Origin: PALSA-607 sp963825425
GTDB taxonomy: Bacteria; Actinomycetota; Actinomycetes; Acidothermales; Acidothermaceae
Direction of reading: 5' to 3'
Length of the DNA: 64,000 nt
NCBI GenBank assembly: GCA_963825425.1
Contig: CAWGTF010000015.1
Coordinates: 124,001 to 188,000, forward strand
In this document: positions 48,857-58,522 of the stretch, one piece after another
Layout of the letters: the number at the start of each line of letters is the position of its first letter
Numbering within the stretch: the stretch's first letter is position 1
Made by a program: the position numbers and the translations under genes
Notes under the pieces: model-generated
What the model was told of the DNA's origin: nothing
Database searches by the model: none
The model's input: only the letters and a program-made list of their open reading frames with translations

Positions 48857-51016
48857 TGACGTCGACCACGCTCACCCCGACACATCCCGGCGCTCGACAA
48901 CGCATCGGGTGCAGGGCGGCTTCCTCGATCCCCACCAATTGTGGCGCTCGACGCCGGACGCGTTCCGCAAGCTGAACCCGGCGACGCTGTACAAGAACCC
49001 GGTCATGTTCATCGTCGAGATCGGCTCGGTGTTCACCACCTGGTTGGCGATCCGCGACCACACGGCGTTCGCCATCATCACGACGGCCTGGCTGTGGCTC
49101 ACGGTGCTGTTCGCCAACCTGGCCGAGGCCGTGGCGGAAGGTCGCGGCAAGGCGCAAGCGGAGACGTTGCGGCGCGCCAAGACGACCACGATGGCCCGCC
49201 GGGTCAGCGGCTGGAAGCCCGGGATGACGGTCGACGCTCGCAGCATCCAGGAGATCGTGGCGAGCCAGCTCAGCAGGGCGACTTCGTCGTGGTCGAGGCC
49301 GGCGAGACGATTCCCGGCGACGGCGACGTCGTCGAAGGCATCGCCAGCGTCGACGAGTCGGCGATCACCGGCGAGTCGGCGCCGGTCATCCGCGAATCGG
49401 GCGGCGACCGCTCGTCGGTGACCGGCGGCACGAAGGTTCTCTCCGACCGCATCGTGGTCGTGATCACGCAAAAGCCGGGCGAGAGCTTCATCGATCGGAT
49501 GATCGCGCTCGTCGAGGGCGCCAGCCGGCAGAAGACGCCGAACGAGATCGCGCTGAACATCCTGCTCGCCTCGCTGACGATCATCTTCGTGCTCGCGGTG
49601 GCGACCCTGCAGCCGCTGGCCATCTTCTCCAAGGCGCAGCAGCCCGGCGTGCCGAACTCGAGTGCGCTGACCGGCAACGGTGTGACCGGCATCGTGCTCG
49701 TCTCGTTGCTGGTGTGCCTGATCCCGACCACGATCGGCGCCTTGCTGTCCGCCATCGGTATCGCCGGCATGGACCGCCTCGTGCAGCGCAACGTGCTCGC
49801 GATGTCGGGTCGCGCCGTCGAGGCCGCCGGCGATGTGAACACACTGCTGCTCGACAAGACCGGAACGATCACGCTCGGCAACCGGCAGGCGTCGGAGTTC
49901 CTGCCGATGCCAGGTGTGAGCGAAGCCGAGCTCGCCGATGCGGCACAGCTGTCGAGCCTGACTGACGAGACGCCTGAGGGCCGCTCTGTCGTCGTGCTCG
50001 CGAAGGAGCGGTACGGGTTGCGCGAGCGGCATCCTGGCGAACTGACGCACGCGACCTTCGTCCCGTTCACCGCGCAGACCCGCATGAGCGGTGCCGATCT
50101 CGCCGAGAACGGTGAGACGCCGCCAGGTGCGCAAGGGCGCGGCAAGCTCGGTCGCCGAGTGGATCCGCGCGGCGGGCGGCTCGATCCCACCCGAGCTCGG
50201 ACCGCTCGTCGACGGCATCTCCGCCGCCGGCGGCACCCCGCTCGTTGTCGCTGCCCACGACAGCCAAGGCGCTCGCGCGCTCGGTGTGATTCACCTGAAG
50301 GACGTCGTAAAGCATGGCATGCGTGAGCGGTTCGACGAGCTGCGCGCGATGGGCATTCGCACGGTGATGATCACCGGCGACAACCCGCTGACCGCGCGCG
50401 CGATCGCCGAAGAGGCCGGTGTCGACGACTTCCTCGCCGAGGCCACCCCTGAAGACAAGATGGCGCTGATCAAGAAGGAGCAGGCCGGCGGCAAGCTCGT
50501 CGCGATGACCGGGGACGGCACGAACGACGCGCCGGCGCTCGCGCAGGCCGACGTCGGGGTCGCGATGAACACCGGCACGTCGGCGGCCAAAGAGGCCGGC
50601 AACATGGTCGACCTCGACTCCAACCCGACCAAGCTCATCGAGATCGTCGAAATCGGCAAGCAGTTGCTGATCACGCGCGGCGCGCTGACGACGTTCTCGA
50701 TCGCGAACGACATCGCGAAGTTCTTCGCGATCATCCCCGCGATGTTCGCGGCGGTCTACCCGGGCCTCGACAAGCTCAACGTGATGCGACTGCACTCACC
50801 GCAGTCGGCGATCTTGTCGGCGGTCATCTTCAACGCGCTCATCATCGTCGCCCTGATCCCGCTGGCGCTGCGCGGCGTGCGTTACCGCCCGAGCAGCGCG
50901 TCGCGCGATGTTGCGCCGCAACCTGTACCTCTACGGCCTGGGCGGGATCGTGCTTGCCGTTCCTCGGCATCAAGGCCATCGACCTGATCATCCAGTTCCT
51001 GCCCGGAATCCGGTGA
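48856..51016 (+). CDS. kdpB: Potassium-transporting ATPase ATP-binding subunit KdpB (frame breaks)
   Basis: P-type ATPase subunit, about 715 residues after correction. ATG 48856, then a break near 48895 to reach DPHQLWRSTPDAFRKLNP. Further breaks lie near 49265 (before QQGDFVVVEAGETIPGDGDV), 50115 (GETP to QVRKGAASSVAEW), 50907 and 50960. Conserved: DESAITGESAPV, phosphorylation motif LLLDKTGTITLGN, MITGDNPLTA, VAMTGDGTNDAPALA. C-terminus GIKAIDLIIQFLPGIR at 51016. The density of breaks is the highest in the window together with kdpD. Confidence 0.93.
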
Positions 51017-51916
51017 ACGACATGTTCAACAATCTTCCCACGTCGGTTCGCAACCATCTAGCCGCGCTGCGCGCACTGCTGGTGCTGACCGTTGTGACTG
51101 GACTCGCTTACCCGCTGGTGATCCTGGTCGTCGCCCAGTTGCCCGGACTGAAGAGTCACGCCGACGGCTCGCTGGTCAAGGCCAACGGCACCGTCGTCGG
51201 ATCGTCGTTGCTCGGTCAGAGCTTCACCGATGCACAAGGGCAACCCGATCCCGAAGTACTTCCAAACCAGGCCGTCGGACGCCGGCGCCGGATACGACCC
51301 GACCGCCAGCGGCGGCAGCAACCTCGGGCCGGAGAGCATCATCGACACGCTGCCCGACCCGAGCAACAGCAAAGACACCGGCAAGCCGAGCCTGCTGACG
51401 CAGGTCTGCGCCGCAGCGTGAGCCGTCGGCCAGCTCGAAGGCGTCGACGGCCAGCGGCCCTACTGCACGAGCGACGGTGTCGGTGCGGTGCTTTCGGTCA
51501 TCCATGACAGCGGCCTGACCGGTCCGATCAAGAGCGTCGTGTCGGTCAACCAGGAGTGCCCCGCCAAGCCGTTCATCTCGACCTACGACGGCATCGCGGT
51601 CACCTGCGCGACCTTCGGCGTCGACTACCGCATCGGCAAGATTGTGCTCGTACACGGGCCTGGTAAGGGTGCCGACAACCCGGTTCCGCCTGATGCCGTC
51701 ACCCACAGCGCGAGCGGTCTCGACCCTGACATCTCGGTGGCCTACGCGAATCTGCAGGCACCGCGCGTCGCCAAGGCCCGCGGCATCAGTCTCGGCACCA
51801 GTGCACAAGCTCATCAGCAAGCACACGGTCGGCAGGACACTTGGCTTCATGGGTAACCCTGGTGTCGACGTTCTGCAACTCAACTTGCGCTCGACAAGTT
51901 GTCCGGAGCGGCATAG
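51013..51916 (+). CDS. kdpC: Potassium-transporting ATPase subunit KdpC, extended form (frame breaks, in-frame stop)
   Basis: GTG 51013 overlaps the kdpB stop. LRALLVLTVVTGLAYPLVIL is the single membrane helix; GSSLLGQSFTD and YFQTRPSDAGAGYDPTASGG follow after a break near 51235. A TGA at 51419-51421 interrupts the frame. A segment of about 90 residues (including VEGVDGQRPYC-like text and VSVNQECPAKPFISTYDG) is longer than in E. coli KdpC. The C-terminus DAVTHSASGLDPDISVAYAN, VGRTLGFMGNPGVDVLQL (after a break near 51805) and LALDKLSGAA end near 51916. Confidence 0.88.
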
Positions 51917-51955
51917 CGCGCAAACGAATTAGGCTTGAGGTTGGAGGTGGCGTCG

Positions 51956-54523
51956 ATGTCAGGTGCGCGTGGCACGTTGCGCATCTATCTCGGCGCGGCC
52001 CCAGGCGTCGGCAAGACCTTCGCGATGCTCGGCGAAGGCCATCGTCGGGCCGAACGCGGCACCGATGTCGTCGTCGGTTTCGTCGAGACCCACGGTCGGC
52101 CACACACCGCCGAAGCCATCGGCGACCTCGAGGTCATCCCGCGCCGCACCATCAACTACCGCGGCAGCGACTTCACCGAGATGGATGTCGACGCGATCCT
52201 CGCTCGCCATCCCAAGGTCGCACTCGTCGACGAACTGGCTCACACCAACGTGCCTGGCTCGCGCAACGAAAAGCGTTGGCAGGACGTCGAGGAGTTGCTC
52301 GCCGCTGGGATCACCGTGTTGTCGACGGTGAACATCCAGCATCTCGAGTCGCTGAACGACGTCGTCGAAAAGATCACCGGCGTGCCGCAACGCGAGACCA
52401 TTCCCGACTCGATCGTCCGATCTGCCGACCAGGTCGACGTCGTCGACCTGTCACCCGAAGCGCTTACGCCGGCGCATGGCGCACGGCAACATCTACGGCC
52501 CCGACAAGGTCGACGCCGCACTCGGGCACTACTTCCGCATCGGCAACCTCACAGCGCTGCGCGAGCTTGCGCTGTTGTGGGTGGCCGACAAGGTCGACGA
52601 CGCGCTGCAGCACTACCGGCACGAGCATCAGATCGCCGAGACGTGGGAAACGCGGGAGCGCGTTCTGGTCGCGATCACCGGTGGGCCCGAGGGCGAGACG
52701 CTGATCCGGCGAGCAGCGCGTATCGCCGCGCGCAGTGGCGCCGATCTGCTCGCGCTTGCACGTCGCGCCGTCCGACGGTCTGACCGGCGCCAACCCCGCG
52801 ATGCTCGCCACGCAACGATTGTTGGTCGAGTCGCTCGGCGGCACGTATCACCAGGTCGTTGGCGACGACATCTCTGCGACTCTCATCGACGTTCGCTCAT
52901 GCCGAGAATGTCACGCAACTCGTTCTCGGTGCGTCGCGACGGTCACGGCTCGGCGCGCTGCTGAATGGCGGCGTGGAATTGGGTCGACCACGACGCGGAT
53001 GTCGGGGGACCTCGATGTCCACACCGTCATGCACGATCAAGCCGGACGACGGCACTCCGGTCCGTCGTTGCCTCGCGGCCTCACCGCACGCCGCCGGCTC
53101 GCCGGTGCAGTGCTCGGCGCGATAGCTGCTGCCGCTGCTGACGCTCGTGCTCGCCAATACCCGCAGCAGCTTCAATCTGTCGAGCGACCTGCTCGACCTA
53201 TCTCGTCGTCGTCGTTGCGGTCGCGCTCGTAGGCGGCCTGTACTCCGCACTCGCAACGGCGGTTGTCGCCAGCCTGCTGATCAACTACTACTTCACGCCG
53301 CCGCTGTACAAGTGGACGATCGCCGAACACAACAACATCGTCGCGATCGCGGCCTTTGTCATCGTGGCCGCCACCGTGAGCTTGGTCGTGGAGTTGGCGG
53401 CCCGCCGCACATCGCAGGCTGCGAGAGCGTCGGCCGAGTCAGAGACGCTTGCGACCTTGGCAGGCAGCGTGTTGCGCGGCCAGACCGGCGTGTCTGCGCT
53501 TACTGGAGCAGGTGCGCGAGACGTTCCAGCTCACGTCGGTCGCCTTGCTCGAGCGGGACTTCGCGAGTGATTCGGCCGAGCCAGCCGTGGAATCTCGTGG
53601 AGTCCGTCGGATCCCAGCCCTGTACGACGCCAGCCGAAGCCGATACCGAGGTCCCGGTCGGCGAGCGGTTCGCTCTGGCGACACGCGGTCGGCCTCTCGC
53701 GGCGTCCGATCTCCGCATTCTTGGCGCGTTCGCCGCTCAGGCCGTGACTGCGGTCGAGCAGCAACGCCTGACTGCGGTTGCGGAGGCCGCCAGGCCACTC
53801 GAAGAGGCCGACCGGATGCGCACCGCACTGCTGAACGCGGTCAGTCACGACTTGCGAACACCGCTTGCGTCGGCCAAGGCGGCGGTCACCGGACTGCGCA
53901 GTGCCGACGTTGCCTGGACCGACTCCGAGCGCGCCGAGTTGCTCGCTACTGCCGACGAGTCGCTCGACCGGCTGCACCGGCTCGTCGACAACCTGCTCGA
54001 CATGAGTCGCATTCAGGCCGGAGCGCTGTCGATCCGTCGGCAACCGGTCGCGCTGCACGAGACGGTGCCGATCGCCCTCGACAGCCTGGGTCCGACGGCT
54101 CGCGAGATCGAACTCGACATCCCGGACTCGCTGCCCGAAGTCGAGACCGATCCCGCCCTGCTCGAGCGCGTTATCGCGAACCTGACGGCGAACGCGTTGC
54201 GCTACTCCCCTGCGGGCACCCCGCCGCGGGTGTCGGCGAGTACACACGCGAATTCGGTCGAGCTGCGGATTGCCGACCGTGGGCCTGGTATTCCGGAAAG
54301 CCAGCGCGAGCGGATGTTCACGCCCTTCCAGCGGCTCGGCGACACCGACAACACGACCGGCGTCGGGCTTGGGCTGGCGCTGTCGCGCGGGCTCATGCAG
54401 GCGTTGGGCCACACGCTGACGGCCGAGGAGACTCCCGGCGGCGGGCTGACGATGGTGCTCGCAATGCGAGTGAGCTCGCAGGTTCCGAACGAGGCCGCGT
54501 CGCTGATGCCCGCGCCGCGATGA
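51956..54523 (+). CDS. kdpD: Osmosensitive K+ channel sensor histidine kinase KdpD (many frame breaks)
   Basis: Sensor controlling kdp expression, about 850 residues after correction. N-terminal KdpD domain: RIYLGAAPGVGKTFAMLGEG (Walker A), VALVDELAHTNVPGSRNEKR; then a USP-like domain (RVLVAITGGPEGETLIRRAA). Four membrane helices (VGGLYSALATAVVASLLINY), GAF, and the kinase core: NAVSHDLRTPLASAKAAVTG (His), ANLTANALRYSP and GLGLALSRGLMQALG. At least seven breaks, clustered near 52475, 52757, 52905, 52950-53215, 53505 and 53600. GTG 51947 is an alternative start. Confidence 0.9.
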
Positions 54524-54588
54524 CACTCATGGCGCGGCCGCAATGACACTCTTGGCGCGGCCACAATGACACTCTTGGCGCGGCCACA
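54520..54588. repeat. 23-bp tandem repeat, three copies, between kdpD and kdpE
   Basis: Units at 54520-54542, 54543-54565 and 54566-54588 share atgacactc(a/t)tggcgcggcc; copies 2 and 3 are identical. The first contains the kdpD stop. The repeat separates kdpD and kdpE, which overlap in many genomes. Confidence 0.9.
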
Positions 54589-54589
54589 G

Positions 54590-55282
54590 ATGACCACGAG
54601 TACTGGTCGTCGATGACGAGCCGCAGATCTTGCGCGCTCTGAGCATCACGCTAAAGGCGCGCGCGTACGACGTCGTCGTCGCGATGAATGGCAGGCAGGC
54701 GCTCGCGCTTCGCCGCCCAATCCTCGCCAGACATCGTCGTCCTCGATCTCGGTCTGCCCGATCTCGACGGCCTCGACGTGATCCGCGGGCTTCGCGGGTG
54801 GAGCAAGGTGCCGATCATCGTGTTGTCGGGTCGCAGCCAGGGAGTGTCGAAGGTCGACGCGCTCGACGCGGGCGCTGACGACTACGTCACGAAGCCTTTC
54901 AACGTCGACGAGTTGCTCGCGCGTTTGCGCGCTGTGACCCGCCGCGCGCCCACGGGCAGTGACGAGGTGCAGGCCATCATCGGCGACGTCAAGGTCGAGC
55001 TCCCCGGACGCCGGCTGAGCGCGCGTATTGCCGACAGCGGCCCGCCCGACGTCCGGCTGACGCCGACGGAGTGGCAGCTGCTCGAGGTCCTCATCCGCAA
55101 CCCAGGGCGGCTGGTCACGCAACGCGAGATGCTGCGACTCGATCGACCGCGCCGACGTCGGCGACCAGAGCCACTATCTTCGGCAGTTCATGAACCAGCT
55201 GCGGCGCAAGCTCGAGCCCGATCCTGCGCGGCCGCGCTACCTGATGACCGAGCCCGGGATGGGCTACCGCTTCCAGCCGTGA
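54590..55282 (+). CDS. kdpE: Response regulator KdpE (frame breaks)
   Basis: OmpR-family regulator partner of KdpD, about 230 residues. ATG 54590; a shift right after MTT reaches RVLVVDDEPQILRALSITLK (acidic pocket). A break near 54715 leads to SSPDIVVLDLGLPDLDGLDV (phospho-acceptor Asp in VVLDLGLP), then IIVLSGRSQ and DDYVTKPFNVDELLAR. The DNA-binding winged helix (LTPTEWQLLEVLIRNPGRLV) is broken near 55135 before DQSHYLRQFMNQLRRKLEPD; it ends GMGYRFQP. Confidence 0.92.
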
Positions 55283-55290
55283 GGCGCGCG

Positions 55291-55998
55291 TTACCCGCGG
55301 GTAGCAACGCCCTGACTGCGGCTTGAGTCGGCGATACCCGAAGGCAGCGTCGAATGCGCGGCAAGCGCCGCGATCGCTGCCAGGTTGGCCAGCTTCGCGA
55401 TCTCGGCGGCTCGAAACCGTGGGCCGGCCGGCCGGACGGCGAGCAGCACCATCAGTGAGCCACCTATCGGCGCGGCGGCGAGCTGCGGGTTATCGCCCCA
55501 GTCGTGCGGAACCCATGCCGGATCGGCATCGACACTGCCTGCGCTAGGCAGCGGCAGCCAGGGCAGCGCGGACCAGCGAACCCACGGCGCGCCCGCGCTC
55601 GCCTGGGTGATCGCGACGCCGCTGTTGACCTGGTCGACGATGACCACCCACCGAGCGCGCAGCACGGCTGGTGCGATGCGGGTGATGGCGGCCAGCGCCC
55701 GGGATGCGGTTGACCCGAGCCCGTCGACGATGTCGAGGCCGTCCCTTAGCTGGTCACCTTCGGTGAAGGGTTGCCAGGCTTCGATCACGATTGCTGGCAG
55801 TGCTTTGAGCTTGGCAAGAATCGTGTCCGCCGACGTGGCGTCCGAAGTCTCGATGAGCACGTCGTCCACGGCTGCGGACGGACCCCGCTCCACGACGTCC
55901 ACTGCGGTGATATCGCCACCGGCCTCGCCGATGGCGCTCGCCAGCGCACCGAGGGCGCCCGGCCGATCGGGAACGCTGACCCGCAGCAGGTACAACAT
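55291..55998 (-). CDS. ACT-domain protein
   Basis: 235 residues. N-terminal ACT domain (residues 2-75) reads MLYLLRVSVPDRPGALGALA and GGDITAVDVVERG, typical of amino-acid-sensing regulatory domains. The rest (VDQVNSGVAITQASAGAPWV, GSLMVLLAVRPAGPRFRAAE, AEIAKLANLAAIAALAA) resembles a GAF-like sensory fold. ATG 55998 is chosen because the ACT domain begins there; further upstream codons are not protein-like. Related actinobacterial genes are annotated as amino-acid-binding ACT proteins; no enzyme activity is visible. Intact. Confidence 0.75.
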   Translation of the reverse strand: MLYLLRVSVPDRPGALGALASAIGEAGGDITAVDVVERGPSAAVDDVLIETSDATSADTILAKLKALPAIVIEAWQPFTEGDQLRDGLDIVDGLGSTASRALAAITRIAPAVLRARWVVIVDQVNSGVAITQASAGAPWVRWSALPWLPLPSAGSVDADPAWVPHDWGDNPQLAAAPIGGSLMVLLAVRPAGPRFRAAEIAKLANLAAIAALAAHSTLPSGIADSSRSQGVATRG

Positions 55999-56155
55999 CT
56001 CAGGCTCCCGTCTCCGAGTGCACCATCGCATGGTCGCGTCCGATTGTGTCGCAGCCGCTGCACGGAGGTGACATTGCTGTTTCGCGGCCGTCCGTTGACG
56101 GTGCTGTCCGCTGGTGCGTGCATGATGGCGGTGACACGAAAGGTGCGGAGGACAC

Positions 56156-57866
56156 GTGAAATTCTTGCACAACCACGTCGGCTATTCACAGGCCGACGCG
56201 AAGCTCGCATTGCTGCAAACGGACGCCACATTCATGGGCGGGCGTTTCAGCGTTTACGGGGTCGGTGACGGGGTCGGCGTCGCCGAACCGGTGTTGACGG
56301 GCGAGCTGCGGAGCCGGGGTGGCGTCATGAAGTGGCGAGATTGGCGCTATTGGGAAGCCGAGTTCTCTGCGGTGAACGAGCCCGGGCGCTATTTCCTGTC
56401 GCTCGATGACGCCGTCCCGCCACTGGTGACCGCGCCCTTCACTGTCGCCGCCAACATCCTCGACGGACAGGTCGTTTCTGATCTCGTGCACTACCTGAAG
56501 TCGGTGCGCTGCACCGGCATCTTCGACGTCGCTGACAGCTCGTGTCCGGTGATCGACAGCACCGAGCGGGTCGACGTCCACGGCGGTTGGTATGACGCTT
56601 CAGGCGACACGTCGAAGTACTTATCGCACCTGTCGTATGCGAACTTCTTGAACCCGCAGCAGATACCGCAGGTCGCCTGGAACCTGATCGAAGCCCGCGC
56701 GAGGCTGAACGAGACCGACGTGTGGATGGACGATCGGCTGGTCGACGAAGCGTTGCACGGCGCCGACTTCTTGGTGCGCATGCAGAATCCGGCCGGCTAC
56801 TTCTATCTGACGGTGTTCGATCGATGGAGCAAGGACGTCGACGAGCGGCAGATCTGCAGTTACGCAACGCAAGAGGGGCACCGCTTCAATACGTATCAGG
56901 CGGGCTATCGGCAGGGCGGCGGTAGCACGATTGCGGCGCTGGCTCGGGCGAGCACCTTGCCGCGCGACGGCGACTTCGCGCGGGCGCGCTATCTCGCTGC
57001 GGCCGAACAAGGTTTTGCCCACCTGGAGAAGCACAACATCGAGTACCTCGATGACGGCACCGAGAACATGATCGACGACTATTGCGCTCTGCTCGCCGCC
57101 GTCGAACTCTTCGCCGTCACGGGCAACTCGACGTACGCGGACGCCGCGCGGCTGCGGGCGGCGAAGCTCATCGATCGCCAGCACGCCGACGGCTGGTTCT
57201 GGGCCGACGACGCGAAGACCCGCAGCTACGTTCATGCAGCCGAGGCGGGCATGCCGTACGCGGTTCTGTTGCGGTACTTGGAAGTGTTCGCAGCGGCGTC
57301 GAGTACCGGGTCGCAGGGGTCGCAGCTGGACGCCGCCGCGCTGGCGGTTCGCCGCGGCTTGACGCACGAGCTCGAGGTCAGCGCAATCGGTGACGGCAAC
57401 CCGTTCGGCTATCCACGGCAGTACGTGTTGGTGCCGGGCGGCCAGGATCGCGTGCAGTTCTTCATGGCGCACAAGAACGAGAGCGGCTACTGGTGGCAGG
57501 GCGAGAACGCCCGGCTGGGGTCGCTGGCGTGCGCTGCCCGATGGGGTTCACACGTCTTCGCGGACGACGCGCAGTTCAGTGCTGCGCTGTGGCGCTACGC
57601 CCAAGCGGCGCTCGACTGGATCTTCGGGCTCAATCCCTTCGATGCGTGCATGATGGCGGGCCACGGGCACAACAATCCGCGATACGACCTCGACAAGTGG
57701 AACGCGCCGGGTGGCATCTGCAACGGCATCACCGCTGGCGAGTTCGACGAAGACGACATCGACTTCAAACAGGCGCGACGAGACCGATCCGACGCAGTCC
57801 TGGCGCTGGACCGAGCAGTGGATCCCGCACGGCGCGTGGGTTCTAGCGGCCATCGCCCACAAATAG
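56156..57866 (+). CDS. Glycoside hydrolase family 9 protein, no signal peptide (frame break)
   Basis: About 570 residues. GTG 56156 (GGAGG 4 bp upstream) starts KFLHNHVGYSQADAKLALLQ, an N-terminal Ig-like (CelD_N) domain, then an (alpha/alpha)6 barrel: VHGGWYDASGDTSKYLSHLS carries the paired Asp region. NNPRYDLDKWNAPGGI follows, and after a break near 57775 DPTQSWRWTEQWIPHGAWVL with the presumed acid Glu, ending AAIAHK at 57866. No export signal, so probably intracellular on imported oligosaccharides. Could be an endo- or exo-glucanase or glucosaminidase. Confidence 0.87.
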
Positions 57867-58001
57867 CCGCCGCTCCCACGCTGAGGCCGGCCTCTCGCCG
57901 TCCCGCCCGGTCCGTCGTCGAGTGAAGGAATAAGGTCGAATCCGAGCGGCGAAACGCGACCGAATTCCTTCAGTCGGTGAGGAAACTGCACGCTGAAGAG
58001 A

Positions 58002-58033
58002 CTGGAATCAGTCCAGAACTTGACTGATTCCAG
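58002..58033. promoter_or_regulatory. Candidate FurA operator (perfect 12-bp inverted repeat)
   Basis: ctggaatcagtc, an 8-bp spacer and gactgattccag are perfect complements. The right arm overlaps the furA -35 box. The arm resembles known FurA/CatR-type operator arms of actinobacterial furA-katG and catalase genes. Confidence 0.75.
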
Positions 58034-58048
58034 GAAGCGGGCTTAGCT
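58020..58048 (+). promoter_or_regulatory. Predicted furA promoter, likely leaderless
   Basis: TTGACT (58020-58025), 17-bp spacer and TTAGCT (58043-58048). The furA ATG at 58056 is 8 nt after the -10 box, so transcription should begin at or next to the start codon. Leaderless furA mRNA is known in mycobacteria. Confidence 0.65.
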
Positions 58049-58055
58049 GACGGGT

Positions 58056-58505
58056 ATGGCGACTTCTGACCCGACCGCGGTGCTGCGTGAGTACGGCCTG
58101 CGGGTCACCGCGGCGCGGGTGGCGGTGCTGTCGGCGATCGCCCGCCAGCCGCACGCACCAGCGGATGAGATCGCGACCGTAGCCCGCGACTATCTCGGTG
58201 CGCTCTCGACGGCTGCGGTGTACGACGTGCTGAATGCCTTCACCGAGGTCGGCATCGTCCGGCGCATCGAGCCGGCTGGATCACCGGCGCGCTACGAGAC
58301 CCGTACCACCGACAACCATCACCACGCCGTCTGCCGTCGATGTGGCGCAGTCAGCGACATCGACTGTGCCGTCGGCGCGGCACCGTGTCTCGAACCCAGC
58401 AATGCGGACGGGTTCGTCATCGACCAGGCCGAGGTGACGTGGTGGGGAGTCTGCGCAACCTGCAACGACAGCGCCAACGACAACCACAGCACTGAACGCC
58501 TCTGA
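58056..58505 (+). CDS. furA: Fur family peroxide/iron-responsive repressor FurA
   Basis: A 149-residue repressor of katG. Winged helix: LREYGLRVTAARVAVLSAIA and ALSTAAVYDVLNAFTEVGIV. Metal region: ETRTTDNHHHAVCRRCGAVS, with His88-90 and CxxC pair Cys93/Cys96, and the second pair Cys133/Cys136 in GVCATC. ATG 58056 has no ribosome site, matching leaderless translation. katG starts 17 bp after the stop. Intact. Confidence 0.93.
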   Translation: MATSDPTAVLREYGLRVTAARVAVLSAIARQPHAPADEIATVARDYLGALSTAAVYDVLNAFTEVGIVRRIEPAGSPARYETRTTDNHHHAVCRRCGAVSDIDCAVGAAPCLEPSNADGFVIDQAEVTWWGVCATCNDSANDNHSTERL

Positions 58506-58522
58506 TCGCGGAAGGATCTCCG

